The notes: a model not told the origin generated them from the sequence alone. A DNA stretch of 64,000 nucleotides from Listeria grandensis FSL F6-0971 (GCF_000525835.1 NZ_AODD01000002.1:1-64000), one strand, 5' to 3'. Shown: positions 48,455-60,800, numbered from the stretch's first letter. Made by a program: numbers and translations.

Positions 48455-49822
48455 ATGAAAAACATTATTCAATATAAGCATCGCAAAGTACTTGTATTGG
48501 GCTTGGCGAGAAGTGGCGTCAGTGCGGCGTCATTACTGCATAAACTCGGCGCCTTTGTGACGGTCAACGATCAACAGCCGTTTAGTGAAAATCCAGAGGC
48601 GCAAGGTCTGCTAGAACAAGGCATTAAAGTTATCTGTGGTTCACATCCCGTAGAGCTTTTGGATGAAGGATTCGAGCTGGTTGTGAAAAATCCGGGCATC
48701 CCGTATGAAAATCCAATGATTAAAAAAGCGCAAGATTTGATGATCCCGATTATAACGGAAGTCGAACTGGCTTACCAAATATCAGACGCGCCGATCATTG
48801 GTATTACAGGTACAAACGGAAAAACAACGACCACGACGATCATACATCACATGTTAAACGAAATGTCGCCTAACAAATCATTACTTGCCGGGAATATTGG
48901 TTTTCCGGGTTCAGAAGTTGCCGAAAAAGCGACGACAGACCAATATATTGCGATGGAACTTTCGTCATTCCAACTCATGGGGATTCGTACGTTTTGTCCG
49001 AAAATCGCAGTGATTACGAATATTTACGAGGCGCATCTCGATTACCATAAGACGCGTGATGAATATGTGAAGGCAAAATGGCGTATCCAAGAAAACCAGA
49101 CGAAAAATGAATTTTTAGTCGTCAATTGGGATCAAGATGAACTGCGTAACATGACGAAGCGTACAAAAGCAAAAGTCATTCCATTTTCACCAACACAAAA
49201 ACTAGCAGAAGGCGCCTACGTCAAAGATGGCAATATCATGTTTTATGATGAAGTTATTGGAAACCGCGATGATATTTTGCTTCCAGGAGAACATAACCTC
49301 GAAAATATTTTAGCTTCGATTGCAGTCGCAAAAATTTGTGACGTCAGCAATGAGCAAATTATGCATATTCTAGAAACATTCAAAGGCGTGGAACATCGGA
49401 CACAGTTTGTAAAAGAGCTGAACGGTCGTAAATTTTACAACGATTCTAAAGCGACGAACATTTTAGCGACACAAAGTGCGCTCAGCGGTTTCAATAAGCC
49501 AGTCGTTTTGCTTGCGGGCGGGCTTGATCGTGGCACCCAATTCGATGAACTAAAACCATTTTTTAAAAATGTAAAAACATTGATCGTATTTGGAGAAACT
49601 GCCGAAAAAATAGGCCGTGTTGGGAAAGAGGCTGGTGTTGATGTGCACAGAGTCCATGATGTCACAGCTGCAGTGCCACTTGCCTATCAATTATCGAACC
49701 CAGGCGATATTATTTTATTATCACCGGCATGTGCAAGCTGGGATCAGTACCGAACGTTTGAAGTTCGTGGTCGCGCCTTTATGGATGCCATCGAAGAATT
49801 ACCAGATGAGGTGGAAAAATGA
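48455..49822 (+). CDS. murD: UDP-MurNAc-L-Ala:D-Glu ligase MurD
   Basis: 455 residues. N-terminal UDP-binding domain ([15 protein letters not shown]), ATP site [13 protein letters not shown], and C-terminal ligase region ([17 protein letters not shown]). ATG 48455 follows TGGAGGAG. It overlaps murG by 4 nt. Confidence 0.96.
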   Translation: MKNIIQYKHRKVLVLGLARSGVSAASLLHKLGAFVTVNDQQPFSENPEAQGLLEQGIKVICGSHPVELLDEGFELVVKNPGIPYENPMIKKAQDLMIPIITEVELAYQISDAPIIGITGTNGKTTTTTIIHHMLNEMSPNKSLLAGNIGFPGSEVAEKATTDQYIAMELSSFQLMGIRTFCPKIAVITNIYEAHLDYHKTRDEYVKAKWRIQENQTKNEFLVVNWDQDELRNMTKRTKAKVIPFSPTQKLAEGAYVKDGNIMFYDEVIGNRDDILLPGEHNLENILASIAVAKICDVSNEQIMHILETFKGVEHRTQFVKELNGRKFYNDSKATNILATQSALSGFNKPVVLLAGGLDRGTQFDELKPFFKNVKTLIVFGETAEKIGRVGKEAGVDVHRVHDVTAAVPLAYQLSNPGDIILLSPACASWDQYRTFEVRGRAFMDAIEELPDEVEK

Positions 49823-50913
49823 AATTTGTAATAAGCGGCGGTGGCACGGGTGGACATATTTATCCAGCTCTTGCGCTAATCCGAGCTATAAAAAAAAGAG
49901 ACCCTGAAGCAGAATTTTTGTACATTGGAACGGAAAAAGGACTAGAGTCCACGATCGTTAGGCGTGAGGGGATTCGTTTCGAAGCTATTGATATTACCGG
50001 TTTTAAACGCTCCCTCTCGCTTGAAAATGTCAAAACGATTACCCGCTTTTTTAAAGGTGTTACAAGAAGTAAAACGTTGATTCGAGACTTTGCGCCTGAC
50101 GCGGTTATTGGCACGGGTGGATACGTATGTGGACCGGTTGTCTATGCGGCAGCAAAATTGAAAATCCCGACATTGATTCACGAACAAAATAGTGTCGCTG
50201 GATTGACTAATAAATTTTTAAGCAGGTACGCAGACCGTGTCGCGATTTGTTTTGAAGAAGTAAGCGACTCATTCGCTGCTGAAAAAGTTGTTTTCACCGG
50301 TAACCCGCGCGCGTCCGAAGTTGTTGGCATCGAATCAGGGGATGTTTTGACGGAATACGGTTTAGAAATGGGCAAACCAACCGTACTCGTTTTTGGAGGA
50401 AGTCGTGGTGCTAGGGGTATTAACGAGGCAATCGAAGCCAATTTAGCAAAAATCGGCAAGCGTTCTTATCAACTGTTGTATGTGACAGGTGATGTTCATT
50501 TTGACAAGATCAAAGAGAAGCTAGCCAATATGGAGCTAAGTCATAACATTAGCATTCAACCATTCATCTACGACATGCCAAAAGTACTTAACGTAAGCAC
50601 GTTAGTCGTATCAAGAGCAGGCGCTACATCACTTGCAGAACTGACAGCGCTAGGTGTTCCGAGCATCTTAATCCCAAGCCCATATGTGACAGCAAATCAT
50701 CAGGAAAAAAACGCAGAATCGTTAGCGAAAAAAGCAGCAGCCTCCGTATTAACGGAAGCAGATCTAACGCCTCAGCGCTTGCTAGATGAGATTGATAACA
50801 TCATGGGTAGCCCAGAAAAGCTCGCAAAAATGCAATATGAAGCGAAACAACTAGGCGTTCCGGATGCAGCAGATCAGCTCGTCGATGCCATTTACGAAAT
50901 CATAAACAACTAA
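49819..50913 (+). CDS. murG: UDP-GlcNAc:lipid I GlcNAc transferase MurG
   Basis: 364 residues of GT-B fold: [41 protein letters not shown], and the UDP-GlcNAc region [15 protein letters not shown]. It makes lipid II. Start ATG overlaps the murD stop. Confidence 0.96.
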   Translation: MKFVISGGGTGGHIYPALALIRAIKKRDPEAEFLYIGTEKGLESTIVRREGIRFEAIDITGFKRSLSLENVKTITRFFKGVTRSKTLIRDFAPDAVIGTGGYVCGPVVYAAAKLKIPTLIHEQNSVAGLTNKFLSRYADRVAICFEEVSDSFAAEKVVFTGNPRASEVVGIESGDVLTEYGLEMGKPTVLVFGGSRGARGINEAIEANLAKIGKRSYQLLYVTGDVHFDKIKEKLANMELSHNISIQPFIYDMPKVLNVSTLVVSRAGATSLAELTALGVPSILIPSPYVTANHQEKNAESLAKKAAASVLTEADLTPQRLLDEIDNIMGSPEKLAKMQYEAKQLGVPDAADQLVDAIYEIINN

Positions 50914-50934
50914 CAAAGATGAGGAGGACAAACC

Positions 50935-51720
50935 GTGGCGAATAAAAAAATTGTTTCCATCGAAAGCAGAATTCCTGAACTAAAAAAATATCGCAAAAAG
51001 AAACTGATTCGCCATATGTCGATCCTGATAAGCGCTTTCGTTCTTCTCATTTTGATTACGCTCTATTTTTTGTCACCGCTGAGTAAGGTTGCGCGCATCT
51101 ATGTCGATGGCAATCACCAAGTGGACGAAAAAACAATTTTAGCAGAAGGAAATCTAGATCTCGACGAATTTATTTTTGCACTAAATAAGTCCAAAAGTGC
51201 GTCGAAATTGGAAGAAAATCCGTTGATCAAAAAGGCGACGATAGAGCTTCAGGGATTTAACACTCTACGCGTCCATATTACAGAGAACCAAACGGTAGGC
51301 TACCAAGAAAAAGAGGGGCAATACTTTGACATTTTAGAAACAGGTAAACTGCTTACAACCCAGCCTAAGCAATTTCCGATTGGCAATAGCCCGATATTTA
51401 GCAATTTTAAAAACGGAACCGCACTAAAGGATATGGTTTCGCAATTAAACAAGCTTCCAGAAGGCGTGAGGCTCTCCATTTCGGAGATCCATTTTGCACC
51501 AACCAAAAGTGATGATGAGCACATTCGTCTCTATATGAACGATGGCAATGAGGTATCTGCAACAATTGCAACCTTCGCTGAAAAAATGGCGCATTATCCG
51601 TCCATCGTCGCGCAATTAAAAGCGGATCAAAAAGGAATTATTGATCTAGAAATAGGATCTTACTTCCGAACATATTTAAAAGATAAAGAAGAAAAAGCCG
51701 CCTTGGATAAGAAAAAATGA
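50935..51720 (+). CDS. divIB: Cell division protein DivIB (FtsQ family)
   Basis: 261 residues: basic cytoplasmic part (about 1-28), one transmembrane helix (about 29-50), a POTRA domain (about 52-122, SKVARIYVDGNHQVDEKTI), then the beta domain. GTG 50935 has GAGGAGG. It works with FtsL and DivIC. Confidence 0.93.
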   Translation: MANKKIVSIESRIPELKKYRKKKLIRHMSILISAFVLLILITLYFLSPLSKVARIYVDGNHQVDEKTILAEGNLDLDEFIFALNKSKSASKLEENPLIKKATIELQGFNTLRVHITENQTVGYQEKEGQYFDILETGKLLTTQPKQFPIGNSPIFSNFKNGTALKDMVSQLNKLPEGVRLSISEIHFAPTKSDDEHIRLYMNDGNEVSATIATFAEKMAHYPSIVAQLKADQKGIIDLEIGSYFRTYLKDKEEKAALDKKK

Positions 51721-52074
51721 CATGGAGCGACAAACTAAAAAGCTAAAAAGATGTGTGTTTTACTACATAAAAAAAATTTTGTATGAGAATGCACGTTCCT
51801 TTTTTAGAGCTGAATTAAAAAAAAAAGCTAAAAAGTTGCTGAAAAACGTCCTTTGTGCTTTTATTACTATCTTTCTTGGTGTAGACTATAGATATGCGTT
51901 GTAAAAAAAAAACGGAATTATTTTGGACAATCATCATGTTTGCTAGAAAGGGAAATCTTAATCAGCAAACACCAACATTAAAAATAAACTTATGAATAAA
52001 ACACTTACTACTAACATTCTTGCGAGTAGACAAATATAATGAGAAATAACTTTAAATGAAGGAGGTGCCGATAA
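51721..52074 (+). other. 354-bp gene-free gap between divIB and ftsA, with promoter and repeats
   Basis: An A-rich spacer with no convincing gene. A perfect 14-bp direct repeat, AAAAAGCTAAAAAG, occurs at 51737-51750 and 51822-51835. A likely promoter is TAACAT (52012-52017), 17 bp, TATAAT (52035-52040), which would give ftsAZ its own transcript. AAGGAGGT for ftsA lies at the end. Confidence 0.55.
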
Positions 52075-53343
52075 ATGGGAGAAAACGAAATTTACGTGAG
52101 CTTAGATATTGGAACATCATCTGTGAAAGTGATTATTGCTGAAATGGCAAACGACAGACTCAATATTATCGGTGTGGGCAACGTGGCATCCCAAGGTGTC
52201 AAAAAAGGCGTGGTCATTGATATTGATAAAACAGTAGATTCCATAAAAAAAGCAATTGAGCAAGCAGAGCGCATGGTAGGCGTGCATATTTCACAAGTGA
52301 TTGTGGGTATCGTATCCAGCCAAGTGCGACTTGACCCATGTCGTGGTATTGTTGCAATTAGTAGTGAAAACCGTGAAATAACAGATGAAGATGTGTGGAA
52401 TGTTATGGACGCAGCGCAAGTTGTTCCGCTATCCCCAGACAGAGAGATCATTAATATCATTCCAGATCAATATATTGTGGATGGACTAGAAGGTGTGACC
52501 GATCCTAGAGGCATGATTGGTGTGCGTTTAGAAGTCGAAGGGACACTTATTACTGGCTCAAAAACCATCTTACATAATACGCTACGTTGCGTAGAGCGCG
52601 CTGGTTTAGAAATTACGGATATTGTTTTACAGCCCCTTGCAGAGGGAGCAATTTCCTTGTCAGCAGATGACAAAGATTTCGGCACGGCACTTGTCAATAT
52701 TGGTGCTGGAACAACGACAATAAGTGTCTTTGAACAAGGCAAGTTAACGTATACAACGGTATTACCAGTCGGTGGGGATCACGTGACAAAAGATCTGTCA
52801 CTTGGCTTAAATACATCGACAACAAATGCTGAAAAAGTGAAGTTAGAACAAGGATATGCTTTTTATGACGATGCATCTGCGGATATTGCATTTGGTATCG
52901 ATGTCATTGGTAGTGATCAACAGCAGCATTTCACACAGCTAGAGGTCGCAGATATCGTCGAAGCTCGGATGGAAGAAATTTTCTCATTGACGATGGAAGA
53001 GTTGGCGCGTGTTGGGAAAAATCACCTACCAGGTGGTTATGTGCTAACAGGTGGCTCAATGGCAATTCCAGGTGCGATTGATCTGGCGGGAAAAATATTT
53101 CAATCGCATGTCAGGCTAGCAATCCCAGATTATATCGGTGTTCGTGAACCGAGTTTCACAACGGCCGTTGGATTGATAAAATACGCCTATCAAATGGCTG
53201 AAAAAGAAGGTCGGAGCGTGAGTTCTGCGCCAGCTGAAACAATGGAACAAGAAGCGCACACACCAAAACAAAAACCAAAGAAAACAGAAGAAGAGAAAGT
53301 TTCTACTAAAATGAAGAATTTCTTCGGTGCATTTTTCGATTAA
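52075..53343 (+). CDS. ftsA: Cell division actin-like protein FtsA
   Basis: 422 residues of the actin/Hsp70 fold: N-terminal phosphate loop [30 protein letters not shown], and [10 protein letters not shown]. The end (about 410-422) is an amphipathic helix ([12 protein letters not shown]) that binds membrane and anchors FtsZ. ATG 52075 with AAGGAGGTG. Confidence 0.96.
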   Translation: MGENEIYVSLDIGTSSVKVIIAEMANDRLNIIGVGNVASQGVKKGVVIDIDKTVDSIKKAIEQAERMVGVHISQVIVGIVSSQVRLDPCRGIVAISSENREITDEDVWNVMDAAQVVPLSPDREIINIIPDQYIVDGLEGVTDPRGMIGVRLEVEGTLITGSKTILHNTLRCVERAGLEITDIVLQPLAEGAISLSADDKDFGTALVNIGAGTTTISVFEQGKLTYTTVLPVGGDHVTKDLSLGLNTSTTNAEKVKLEQGYAFYDDASADIAFGIDVIGSDQQQHFTQLEVADIVEARMEEIFSLTMEELARVGKNHLPGGYVLTGGSMAIPGAIDLAGKIFQSHVRLAIPDYIGVREPSFTTAVGLIKYAYQMAEKEGRSVSSAPAETMEQEAHTPKQKPKKTEEEKVSTKMKNFFGAFFD

Positions 53344-53390
53344 AAAAGTACGTGTTTTTCGTTAAAAAGGTGAAATTAGGAGGCAATAAT

Positions 53391-54572
53391 ATGTTAGATT
53401 TTGACACAAGCTCAGAAAGCTTAGCAACAATTAAAGTAATAGGTGTCGGTGGTGGCGGGAATAATGCTGTCAACCGTATGATCGAACATGGCGTCCAAGG
53501 TGTCGATTTTGTCGCAGCCAATACGGATGCACAAGCTTTAAATCTATCCAAGGCAGAGGTTCATTTGCAACTAGGCACGAAATTAACGCGTGGACTAGGC
53601 GCCGGCGCTGTTCCTGAAATCGGTAAAAAAGCTGCAGAAGAAAGTCGTGAAATGATTGAAGAAGCATTAAATGGAGCCGATATGGTCTTTGTAACAGCTG
53701 GTATGGGCGGTGGTACTGGAACTGGTGCAGCACCTGTCATTGCGACGATTGCTAAAGAGATGGGTGCTTTAACGGTAGGCGTGGTCACGCGCCCATTCGG
53801 TTTTGAAGGGCCGAAACGTACGAAGCAAGCGGCAATTGGTACAGAAGCAATGAAAGAAGCAGTGGACACATTAATCGTCATTCCAAATGACCGTTTGTTA
53901 CAAATTGTCGACAAAAATACACCGATGTTAGAAGCGTTCCGTGAAGCGGATAATGTTTTACGTCAAGGTGTACAGGGTATATCTGATTTAATTGCTGTTC
54001 CAGGATTAATCAACCTCGATTTTGCCGATGTGAAAACAATTATGACAAATCGTGGTTCTGCTTTGATGGGAATTGGGATTGGAACGGGTGAAAATCGTGC
54101 AGCTGATGCAGCTAAAAAAGCGATTTCTTCACCACTTCTGGAAACGTCTATTGATGGCGCGAAAGGCGTCTTGATGAACATTACAGGTGGTTCTAACCTT
54201 AGCCTTTATGAAGTTCAAGAAGCAGCTGAAATCGTGTCTTCTGCATCTGATGAAGACGTGAATATGATTTTTGGTTCCGTTATTAATGACGATTTGCAGG
54301 AAGAATTGATTGTTACGGTAATTGCCACTGGTTTTGACGAAGTTGCTCAAGCTAAGGCACAAGCGCAATCGCAAGCACAGGCACAAAATAAACCCAATCC
54401 ATCGATTCAAGTGAACCGTCCTGGCTATGCAGTTAAAGAAGAAACTGGCGGAACACTCCCGCAACAACAGAATACACAAGAAGAACAACAAGCACCGCAC
54501 GTGGAAGAACCACGTCAAAACCTCGATGTCGAAGTACCAGCGTTTATCCGCAATCGAAACCGTCGAAACTAA
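53391..54572 (+). CDS. ftsZ: Cell division tubulin-like protein FtsZ
   Basis: 393 residues. GTPase features: [15 protein letters not shown], the tubulin signature [10 protein letters not shown] and the T7 NLDFADV. The linker is Gln-rich ([14 protein letters not shown]) and the C-terminal peptide [12 protein letters not shown] binds FtsA and SepF. ATG 53391 follows TAGGAGG. Confidence 0.97.
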   Translation: MLDFDTSSESLATIKVIGVGGGGNNAVNRMIEHGVQGVDFVAANTDAQALNLSKAEVHLQLGTKLTRGLGAGAVPEIGKKAAEESREMIEEALNGADMVFVTAGMGGGTGTGAAPVIATIAKEMGALTVGVVTRPFGFEGPKRTKQAAIGTEAMKEAVDTLIVIPNDRLLQIVDKNTPMLEAFREADNVLRQGVQGISDLIAVPGLINLDFADVKTIMTNRGSALMGIGIGTGENRAADAAKKAISSPLLETSIDGAKGVLMNITGGSNLSLYEVQEAAEIVSSASDEDVNMIFGSVINDDLQEELIVTVIATGFDEVAQAKAQAQSQAQAQNKPNPSIQVNRPGYAVKEETGGTLPQQQNTQEEQQAPHVEEPRQNLDVEVPAFIRNRNRRN

Positions 54573-54595
54573 AACGTAAAAATAGGTGATATGTG

Positions 54596-55273
54596 ATGAG
54601 CTATAACGATAACTTAAAGTTGGTGGAGGATAAAATTTCGAGAGCAGTAGCAAGAAGTCATCGCGAGCGAAGTGACGTGCATTTAGTTGCCGTAACCAAG
54701 ACCGTAGATGTGGCTGCGATGGAGAAGCTATACGATCTGGGCATTCGTCATTTTGGCGAAAATCGCGCCGATGTTTTTGCTGAAAAGGTAGAGGCATTCG
54801 CGGATAAGCCAGATGTTGTTTGGCATTTTATCGGATCCTTACAAACACGAAAAGTGAGAGCCATCCTACCATATACGCGTTTTTTACATTCTTTAGACCG
54901 GGTATCTCTGGCGGATGAAATTGAAAAGCGCGCCACTGAAAAAATGGCTTGTTTTTTGCAAGTCAATATTTCGGAGGAAGAAACAAAACATGGCTTTAAT
55001 GCCGAAGAAGCAATTGCGTTTGTAAAAGCGCAGAACTATCAACACGTTGAAATTATTGGGTTGATGACAATGGCTCCAAACACCGATGATGAACAAACTT
55101 TACACCACGTTTTTCAAGGATTAAAAGCATTGCAACAAGAAATAGAGAAACTTGAAATCGCGAATGTTCCGTGTCACGAATTATCGATGGGAATGACGAA
55201 TGATTTTGAGATTGCAATAGAGGAAGGCGCAACGTTTATCAGAGTAGGAAGAGCTTTAGTAGAGGAAAACTAA
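54596..55273 (+). CDS. ylmE: PLP homeostasis protein (YggS/YlmE family)
   Basis: 225 residues of alanine-racemase-like barrel. The PLP Lys lies in [12 protein letters not shown], and [10 protein letters not shown] and [12 protein letters not shown] are family motifs. The family controls pyridoxal phosphate levels. ATG 54596 has AGGTGA; it is part of the ftsZ-downstream ylm run. Confidence 0.92.
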   Translation: MSYNDNLKLVEDKISRAVARSHRERSDVHLVAVTKTVDVAAMEKLYDLGIRHFGENRADVFAEKVEAFADKPDVVWHFIGSLQTRKVRAILPYTRFLHSLDRVSLADEIEKRATEKMACFLQVNISEEETKHGFNAEEAIAFVKAQNYQHVEIIGLMTMAPNTDDEQTLHHVFQGLKALQQEIEKLEIANVPCHELSMGMTNDFEIAIEEGATFIRVGRALVEEN

Positions 55274-55292
55274 ATGTGGAGGTGTCAATCAG

Positions 55293-55781
55293 ATGGGATT
55301 GAAAAATAAATTTAAATCTTACTTTTTCTTAGATGAGGAAGAGGGCGAAGATTATTATGAAGAGCCAGTTGCAACAAAGCCGCAGCCACTTCGCGAGGTT
55401 CCAGCTGAGAATAAAATGAAAAAAACAACAGGAAAAAACTATTTTAAAAATCAAAGCGAAGCACCTGTGGACGACGATCACAAAGTCGTAAGCATGAATG
55501 GCGCGCAATTTTCTAGCCAAATGGTACTAGTGGAACCGCGCGTGTATGCAGAAGCACAAGAATTATCCGACTACTTGAAGGAGTACAAAACAGTGGTTGT
55601 GAACTTGCAACGTATCAGTCATGATCAAGCAATCCGCATTGTGGACTTTTTGAGTGGGACTGTGTATGCTTTAGGTGGAGATATTCAACGTATTGGTAAC
55701 AATATTTTTCTATGCACACCAGAAAACGTCGAGGTTGATGGCGCTATTTCTGAAATGTTGGAAGAACAAGATTTTATGTAA
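55293..55781 (+). CDS. sepF: Cell division protein SepF
   Basis: 162 residues. N-terminal amphipathic helix ([17 protein letters not shown]) for membrane binding, acidic-Lys linker, and the SepF core (about 70-160, [24 protein letters not shown]). It bundles and tethers FtsZ. Confidence 0.94.
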   Translation: MGLKNKFKSYFFLDEEEGEDYYEEPVATKPQPLREVPAENKMKKTTGKNYFKNQSEAPVDDDHKVVSMNGAQFSSQMVLVEPRVYAEAQELSDYLKEYKTVVVNLQRISHDQAIRIVDFLSGTVYALGGDIQRIGNNIFLCTPENVEVDGAISEMLEEQDFM

Positions 55782-55795
55782 ATGAGGTGTAACAC

Positions 55796-56083
55796 ATTTT
55801 AGCATATCAGATCGCACATTATGTTTTTTTAGTATTGGATTACTTTCCGTACGTCTTATTTGTTTACATTTTGCTGTCATGGTTTCCTGGCGCATATGAA
55901 ACGACATTTGGTCGCTTTTTAGCCAAGATTTGTGAGCCGGTCTTAGCACCGTTCCGCAAAATCATTCCGCCGATCGGTGGCGTCCTTGATTTATCGCCAA
56001 TCATCGCCTTTTTTGCAATAAGAATGGCAACGTTTGGTTTGCAGTACTTAGTCTACAATTACATTTTACCATTTTTTATTTAA
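55796..56083 (+). CDS. ylmG: YggT family membrane protein (YlmG), possible ATT start
   Basis: About 95 residues with two membrane helices and the YggT core SWFPGAYETTFGRFLAKICEPVLAPFRKIIPP. No ATG, GTG or TTG lies at the usual distance from the ribosome site GAGGTG (55784-55789); ATT 55796 is 6 nt away and gives MLAYQIAHYVFLVLDYFPY, a full first helix. The alternative TTG at 55835 would shorten the first helix and has no site. A one-base misread of ATG is also possible. Confidence 0.8.
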   Translation: MLAYQIAHYVFLVLDYFPYVLFVYILLSWFPGAYETTFGRFLAKICEPVLAPFRKIIPPIGGVLDLSPIIAFFAIRMATFGLQYLVYNYILPFFI

Positions 56084-56261
56084 AAGGGAATACCGAAATG
56101 AAACCGATCTGAAAAATCAGGTGTGCGTTCATTCGGTATTTTTTGGATTTTTAGTGGGTGTCAAAAATGGGGGAACCGTGCTATAATGGGAACTATATGT
56201 ACGACTATTTTTCAAGATATCTTATCAAGGAGATGTTTTGTTATTAAAGGGAGTAAGGGAC

Positions 56262-57038
56262 ATGGAAGGAATTTATCAACATTTTAGAGCAGAGGAACAT
56301 GGGTTTATTGACTTGGCGCTGGAATGGATTGTGCAAGTAGAGGACCAATATACGCCGCGTTTGACCGATTTTTTAGATCCGCGACAACGTCATATACTTG
56401 AATCAGTTGTTGGTGGATATGAGCACATCCGTGTGAAGTTCTGGGGTGGAGTGCCACATGCAGAGCGTAGACGGGCGCTTATTTATCCGGATTACTACGA
56501 GCCAACAGATGATGATTTTCAGATTACGTTATTTGATATCCGCTATCCAGTCAAATTCACAACATTGACGCATCAGATGATCCTTGGGACGGTAATGTCG
56601 CTTGGAATGAAACGGGATATCTTTGGTGATATATTGACGGAGAACGAGCTGTGGCAGTTTTTCGTGATGGTGGAAATGAAAGAATACATTAGTTTGCAGC
56701 TTGATAAAATAGGGAAAGTGAACATTATGCTAGAAGAAATTCCGCTAAGCCAAGCGTTGCCAGTACGTGCAGATTGGGATTATGAGAGCACCACGATCAC
56801 TAGTCTAAGACTCGATTTAGTCGTAGCAACGGCGCATCATATTTCTAGACAAAAAGCGAAACAATTAGTGCAAGGAAAACTTGTCAAAGTAAACTGGAAA
56901 ACCGTTGAAAATCCTGATTTTGAATGTGAAGAAAAGGATATTATTTCGGCTCGTGGATACGGACGTGTGAAATTGGGCGAGATTAATGGGCATACGAAGA
57001 AGGATAAAATTCGAATGGAAATTGGTTATTTACGCTAA
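56262..57038 (+). CDS. ylmH: S4-domain RNA-binding protein YlmH
   Basis: 258 residues. N-terminal domains of unknown role (DFLDPRQRHILESVV) and an S4 domain near the end (LRLDLVVATAHHISRQKAKQ) that binds RNA. Bacillus YlmH takes part in ribosome-associated quality control. ATG 56262 has AAAGGGAG; a TTG at 56238 is less suitable. Confidence 0.92.
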   Translation: MEGIYQHFRAEEHGFIDLALEWIVQVEDQYTPRLTDFLDPRQRHILESVVGGYEHIRVKFWGGVPHAERRRALIYPDYYEPTDDDFQITLFDIRYPVKFTTLTHQMILGTVMSLGMKRDIFGDILTENELWQFFVMVEMKEYISLQLDKIGKVNIMLEEIPLSQALPVRADWDYESTTITSLRLDLVVATAHHISRQKAKQLVQGKLVKVNWKTVENPDFECEEKDIISARGYGRVKLGEINGHTKKDKIRMEIGYLR

Positions 57039-57186
57039 AGTTTCTGCCTTTTGGGAAGCTAATACTTGCGAGAAAGCCAGAATTTTATTATAGTAATAGA
57101 CAGGTATATATGAAATGAATTTTTATGGTATAATAGAGGGGCTAGCCTAGATTTTGATGGGCTTTGACCATATGGAGGTGTTGAGC

Positions 57187-57723
57187 ATGCCATTATCACC
57201 GCTGGATATACATAACAAAGAGTTTAGCCGTGGTTTTAGAGGTTATGAAGAGGACGAGGTGAACGAATTCCTCGACCAAATTATTAAGGATTATGAACAA
57301 CTGATTAAAGAGAAGAAACGCCTAGAGGAGACACTATCTTCAAGAGATGACCGTTTAGGACATTTCACGAATATTGAAGAGACGCTGAACAAATCATTAA
57401 TTGTGGCACAAGAAGCTGCCAATCAAGTGATTGATAATGCGGATAAAGAGGCGAAGCTGATCGTGCGTGAAGCTGAGAAAGATGCGGATCGTATTTTGAG
57501 TGACTCCCTTTCTAAAGCACGCAAAATTGCGATTGAGATTGAAGATTTAAAACGTCAATCGAAAGTATTCCGCGAACGCCTGCGTATACTAGTAGAAACA
57601 CAGATGGATTTAATCAAGAGTGACGATTGGAAGCAATTGATGGAATACGAAGTTGATGCAACCGAGTTGAAATCAGTAGAACCATTGGAAGTTTTAGAAG
57701 AAAACGAAATAGAGAAGCAATAA
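57187..57723 (+). CDS. divIVA: Cell pole/division protein DivIVA
   Basis: 178 residues beginning MPLSPLDIHNKEFSRGFRGY, the membrane-curvature-binding region with exposed FSRGFRG, then a long coiled coil and an acidic tail. It marks septa and poles and in Listeria affects SecA2 secretion. ATG 57187 has GGAGGTG. Confidence 0.96.
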   Translation: MPLSPLDIHNKEFSRGFRGYEEDEVNEFLDQIIKDYEQLIKEKKRLEETLSSRDDRLGHFTNIEETLNKSLIVAQEAANQVIDNADKEAKLIVREAEKDADRILSDSLSKARKIAIEIEDLKRQSKVFRERLRILVETQMDLIKSDDWKQLMEYEVDATELKSVEPLEVLEENEIEKQ

Positions 57724-57732
57724 TAGAGACAA

Positions 57733-57975
57733 GTACATTTTCTAATGAAAGCCTATGATAAAGCGAGCTGGTGGATGGTGAGAGCCCAGTGAGTAGGATA
57801 GAAATATGGAAATCACTCTGGAGCTCTTCTTTTGAACGACCAAGCGTCAAGTAGGAAGAAGCGTAAGTCGGCGTTAACGATGTAACGAAGTGGGCAAAGA
57901 TGTAAGATCAATGTCAACAAGGGTGGTACCGCGACTATTAGACTCGTCCCTTTTTTTGAGGGAGGGGTTTTTTTG
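57733..57975 (+). promoter_or_regulatory. T-box leader (Ile) of ileS
   Basis: The T-box sequence AAGGGTGGTACCGCG is at 57919-57933. Upstream is a long stem I with GAGTAGGAT and AGTAGGAAGAAGCG elements, and a candidate specifier ATC (57812-57814) for isoleucine. A terminator follows (GTCCCT / AGGGAGGGG then seven T, about 57945-57975). Uncharged tRNA-Ile should favour the antiterminator. Confidence 0.92.
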
Positions 57976-58040
57976 TCGTGAAAAGCACCGAATATAGCAC
58001 GCATATAACAAAAAATAGTATTACAAAGGAGAATGAACTG

Positions 58041-60800
58041 ATGGAGTATAAAGACACATTATTAATGCCGAAAACAGAATTCCCAATGCGAGGTAATCTT
58101 CCTAACAAAGAGCCTGAATGGCAAACAAAATGGGAAGATATGAATCTATACGATCAAATTCAGCAAAAAAATGCAGACAAACCGACGTTTATTTTACACG
58201 ATGGACCGCCGTACGCGAATGGTGAGCTACATATGGGCCACGCAATGAATAAGGTTATCAAAGACATGATTGTTCGTCAAAAATCAATGAGTGGTTTCCG
58301 TTCGCCATACGTTCCTGGTTGGGATACACATGGTTTGCCAATCGAACAAGCGCTAGCTAATAAAGGTGTGAAGCGTAAAGAAATGTCCGTCGCTGAATTC
58401 CGTAAACTTTGTGCAGAGTACGCGTATAAACAAGTGGATATCCAGCGTGCAGGATTCAAACGTCTCGGCGTAACGGGTGAGTGGGCGAATCCATACATCA
58501 CGTTGCAACCCGAGTACGAAGCAGAACAAATCAAAGTTTTCGGTGAGATGGCTAAAAAAGGCTATATTTACAAAGGCAAGAAACCAGTTTATTGGTCTCC
58601 ATCGAGTGAATCTGCCTTAGCGGAAGCCGAAATCGAATATCAAGATAAGAAATCTGCCTCGATTTTTGTGGCGTTTAAAGTGACAGATGGCAAAGGTGCG
58701 CTAGAAGAAGGCACGAATATCGTGATTTGGACAACGACGCCGTGGACGATTCCTGCGAACATGGGGATTACGGTGAATCCAGATTTAGAATACGTCGTTG
58801 CAGCGGTTGATGGTAAAAAATATGTCGTGGCAGAAGCGCTTTTCGAAAGCCTTCGCGAAACATTGGGCTGGGAAGCTGCTGAGGTCGTTAAAACAGTGCG
58901 TGGTTCCGAGCTTGATCGCGTTGTAACGAAACATCCATTTTATGATCGTGATTCCTTGGTGATGAACGGTGGGCATGCCACGGCAGAAGCTGGTACTGGT
59001 GCAGTTCATACGGCGCCTGGGCATGGGGAAGACGACTTTATCATCGGTCAAAAATATGGCTTAGAGACGCTGGCCCCACTGGATGGTCGCGGCGTTTTCA
59101 CGGACGAAGCACCAGGATTTGAAGGTGTATTTTATGATACAGCGAATAAAATGGTGACGGAGAAGCTAGAAGAAGTCGGTGCGTTACTAAAAATGGAATT
59201 CATTACGCACTCGTATCCGCATGATTGGCGTACGAAGAAACCAGTTATTTTCCGTGCGACACCGCAATGGTTTGCATCCATTAATGCATTCCGCCAAGAG
59301 TTGCTAGATGCTGTACAAGGGGTGACTTGGACGCCTGCGTGGGGCGAAACGCGTTTATTCAACATGGTTCGCGATCGCGGGGACTGGGTTATTTCGCGTC
59401 AACGTGTATGGGGCGTTCCTCTTCCGATTTTCTACGCGGAAAATGGGGAGTCGATCATTACGGATGAGACGATTAATCACGTTTCGGAATTATTCCGTGA
59501 GCACGGATCGGATATCTGGTTTGAGCGGGAAGCGAAGGATTTGTTACCAGCTGGATTCACGCATGAAGGCAGCCCAAATGGGGAGTTTACGAAAGAAAAT
59601 GATATTATGGATGTTTGGTTCGATTCAGGATCAAGTCACCAAGCCGTTCTCGCAGCGCGTCCTTACTTGAATCGTCCGGCTGATTTGTATATGGAAGGCT
59701 CTGACCAATATCGTGGTTGGTTCAACTCTTCGTTAACGACTAGTGTTGCAATCAGTGGACAAGCGCCGTACCGCAACGTTTTAAGTCATGGTTTTGCTTT
59801 AGATGGCGATGGTCGTAAAATGAGTAAATCGCTTGGAAACACGATGCTTCCAGGGAAAGTCATCAATCAATTAGGCGCGGATATCGTACGCTTATGGGTT
59901 GCCTCTGTGGATTATCAAGCGGATGTGCGTATCAGTGATAATATTCTAAAACAAGTTTCGGAAGTATATCGTAAAATTCGTAACACGATGCGCTTCTTGC
60001 TTGGAAATATTTCTGATTTTACACCAGCAACAGATGCGATTGCGTATGAAGATTTACGTGAAGTCGATCAATATTTGTTGATTAAACTGGATGAGCTCGT
60101 TAAGAACGTTCGTGAAAGCTATGATAAGTATGAGTTTTCAACGATTTATCATCAAATTAATAATTTCTGTACGGTAGAGCTTAGCCAATTTTATATGGAT
60201 TTTGCGAAGGATGTTGTGTACATCGAAGCGGCTGATAGCAAAGATCGTCGCGCGATGCAAACAGTATTTTATGAAGCGGTTGTTGTGTTGACGAAATTAC
60301 TGGCGCCAATTTTGCCACATACAGCAGATGAAGTTTGGTCGCACATAACTGGTCAAGAAGCAACGAGCGTACATTTAGCCGAAATGCCAGAAGTGAAGAA
60401 CTACTTGGCAACAGCTACGATTACTGAGAAGTGGGATCAGTTTATGCAAATTCGTGATGTTGTGCAAAAAGCATTGGAAGAAGCGCGTAACGAAAAAATC
60501 ATCGGTAAATCGATGCTTGCAAAAGTGACATTGTTCGTAGATGGCGAAGCAAAACAATTATTTGACTCGTTAGAAGGCGACTTTGCACAACTGCTAATCG
60601 TATCCGATTTTGAGTTAGTAGAAGGCTTGGATCAAGCACCAGCCAAAGCGATCAAAGATAACCACGTAGCCGTAGCGATAACCGTAGCAGAAGGCGAAAC
60701 ATGCGAACGATGCCGCGTTGTGAAAAAAGACGTAGGCGAAAACCACGATCATCCAACACTGTGCAAACGATGCGCGGATATTGTAGTGGAGAATTATTGA
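58041..60800 (+). CDS. ileS: Isoleucyl-tRNA synthetase
   Basis: 919 residues. HIGH-type HMGH in [22 protein letters not shown] in [11 protein letters not shown], editing domain in the middle, and a C-terminal zinc knuckle (CERC...CKRC). ATG 58041 with AAAGGAG gives the usual N-terminus [18 protein letters not shown]. It is of the bacterial type sensitive to mupirocin, judged by length and zinc knuckle only. Confidence 0.96.
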   Translation: MEYKDTLLMPKTEFPMRGNLPNKEPEWQTKWEDMNLYDQIQQKNADKPTFILHDGPPYANGELHMGHAMNKVIKDMIVRQKSMSGFRSPYVPGWDTHGLPIEQALANKGVKRKEMSVAEFRKLCAEYAYKQVDIQRAGFKRLGVTGEWANPYITLQPEYEAEQIKVFGEMAKKGYIYKGKKPVYWSPSSESALAEAEIEYQDKKSASIFVAFKVTDGKGALEEGTNIVIWTTTPWTIPANMGITVNPDLEYVVAAVDGKKYVVAEALFESLRETLGWEAAEVVKTVRGSELDRVVTKHPFYDRDSLVMNGGHATAEAGTGAVHTAPGHGEDDFIIGQKYGLETLAPLDGRGVFTDEAPGFEGVFYDTANKMVTEKLEEVGALLKMEFITHSYPHDWRTKKPVIFRATPQWFASINAFRQELLDAVQGVTWTPAWGETRLFNMVRDRGDWVISRQRVWGVPLPIFYAENGESIITDETINHVSELFREHGSDIWFEREAKDLLPAGFTHEGSPNGEFTKENDIMDVWFDSGSSHQAVLAARPYLNRPADLYMEGSDQYRGWFNSSLTTSVAISGQAPYRNVLSHGFALDGDGRKMSKSLGNTMLPGKVINQLGADIVRLWVASVDYQADVRISDNILKQVSEVYRKIRNTMRFLLGNISDFTPATDAIAYEDLREVDQYLLIKLDELVKNVRESYDKYEFSTIYHQINNFCTVELSQFYMDFAKDVVYIEAADSKDRRAMQTVFYEAVVVLTKLLAPILPHTADEVWSHITGQEATSVHLAEMPEVKNYLATATITEKWDQFMQIRDVVQKALEEARNEKIIGKSMLAKVTLFVDGEAKQLFDSLEGDFAQLLIVSDFELVEGLDQAPAKAIKDNHVAVAITVAEGETCERCRVVKKDVGENHDHPTLCKRCADIVVENY

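Noticed and set aside
51722-51904. 60-residue Lys-rich frame between divIB and ftsA
   Set aside because: It has no ribosome site and its composition is that of translated A-tracts.
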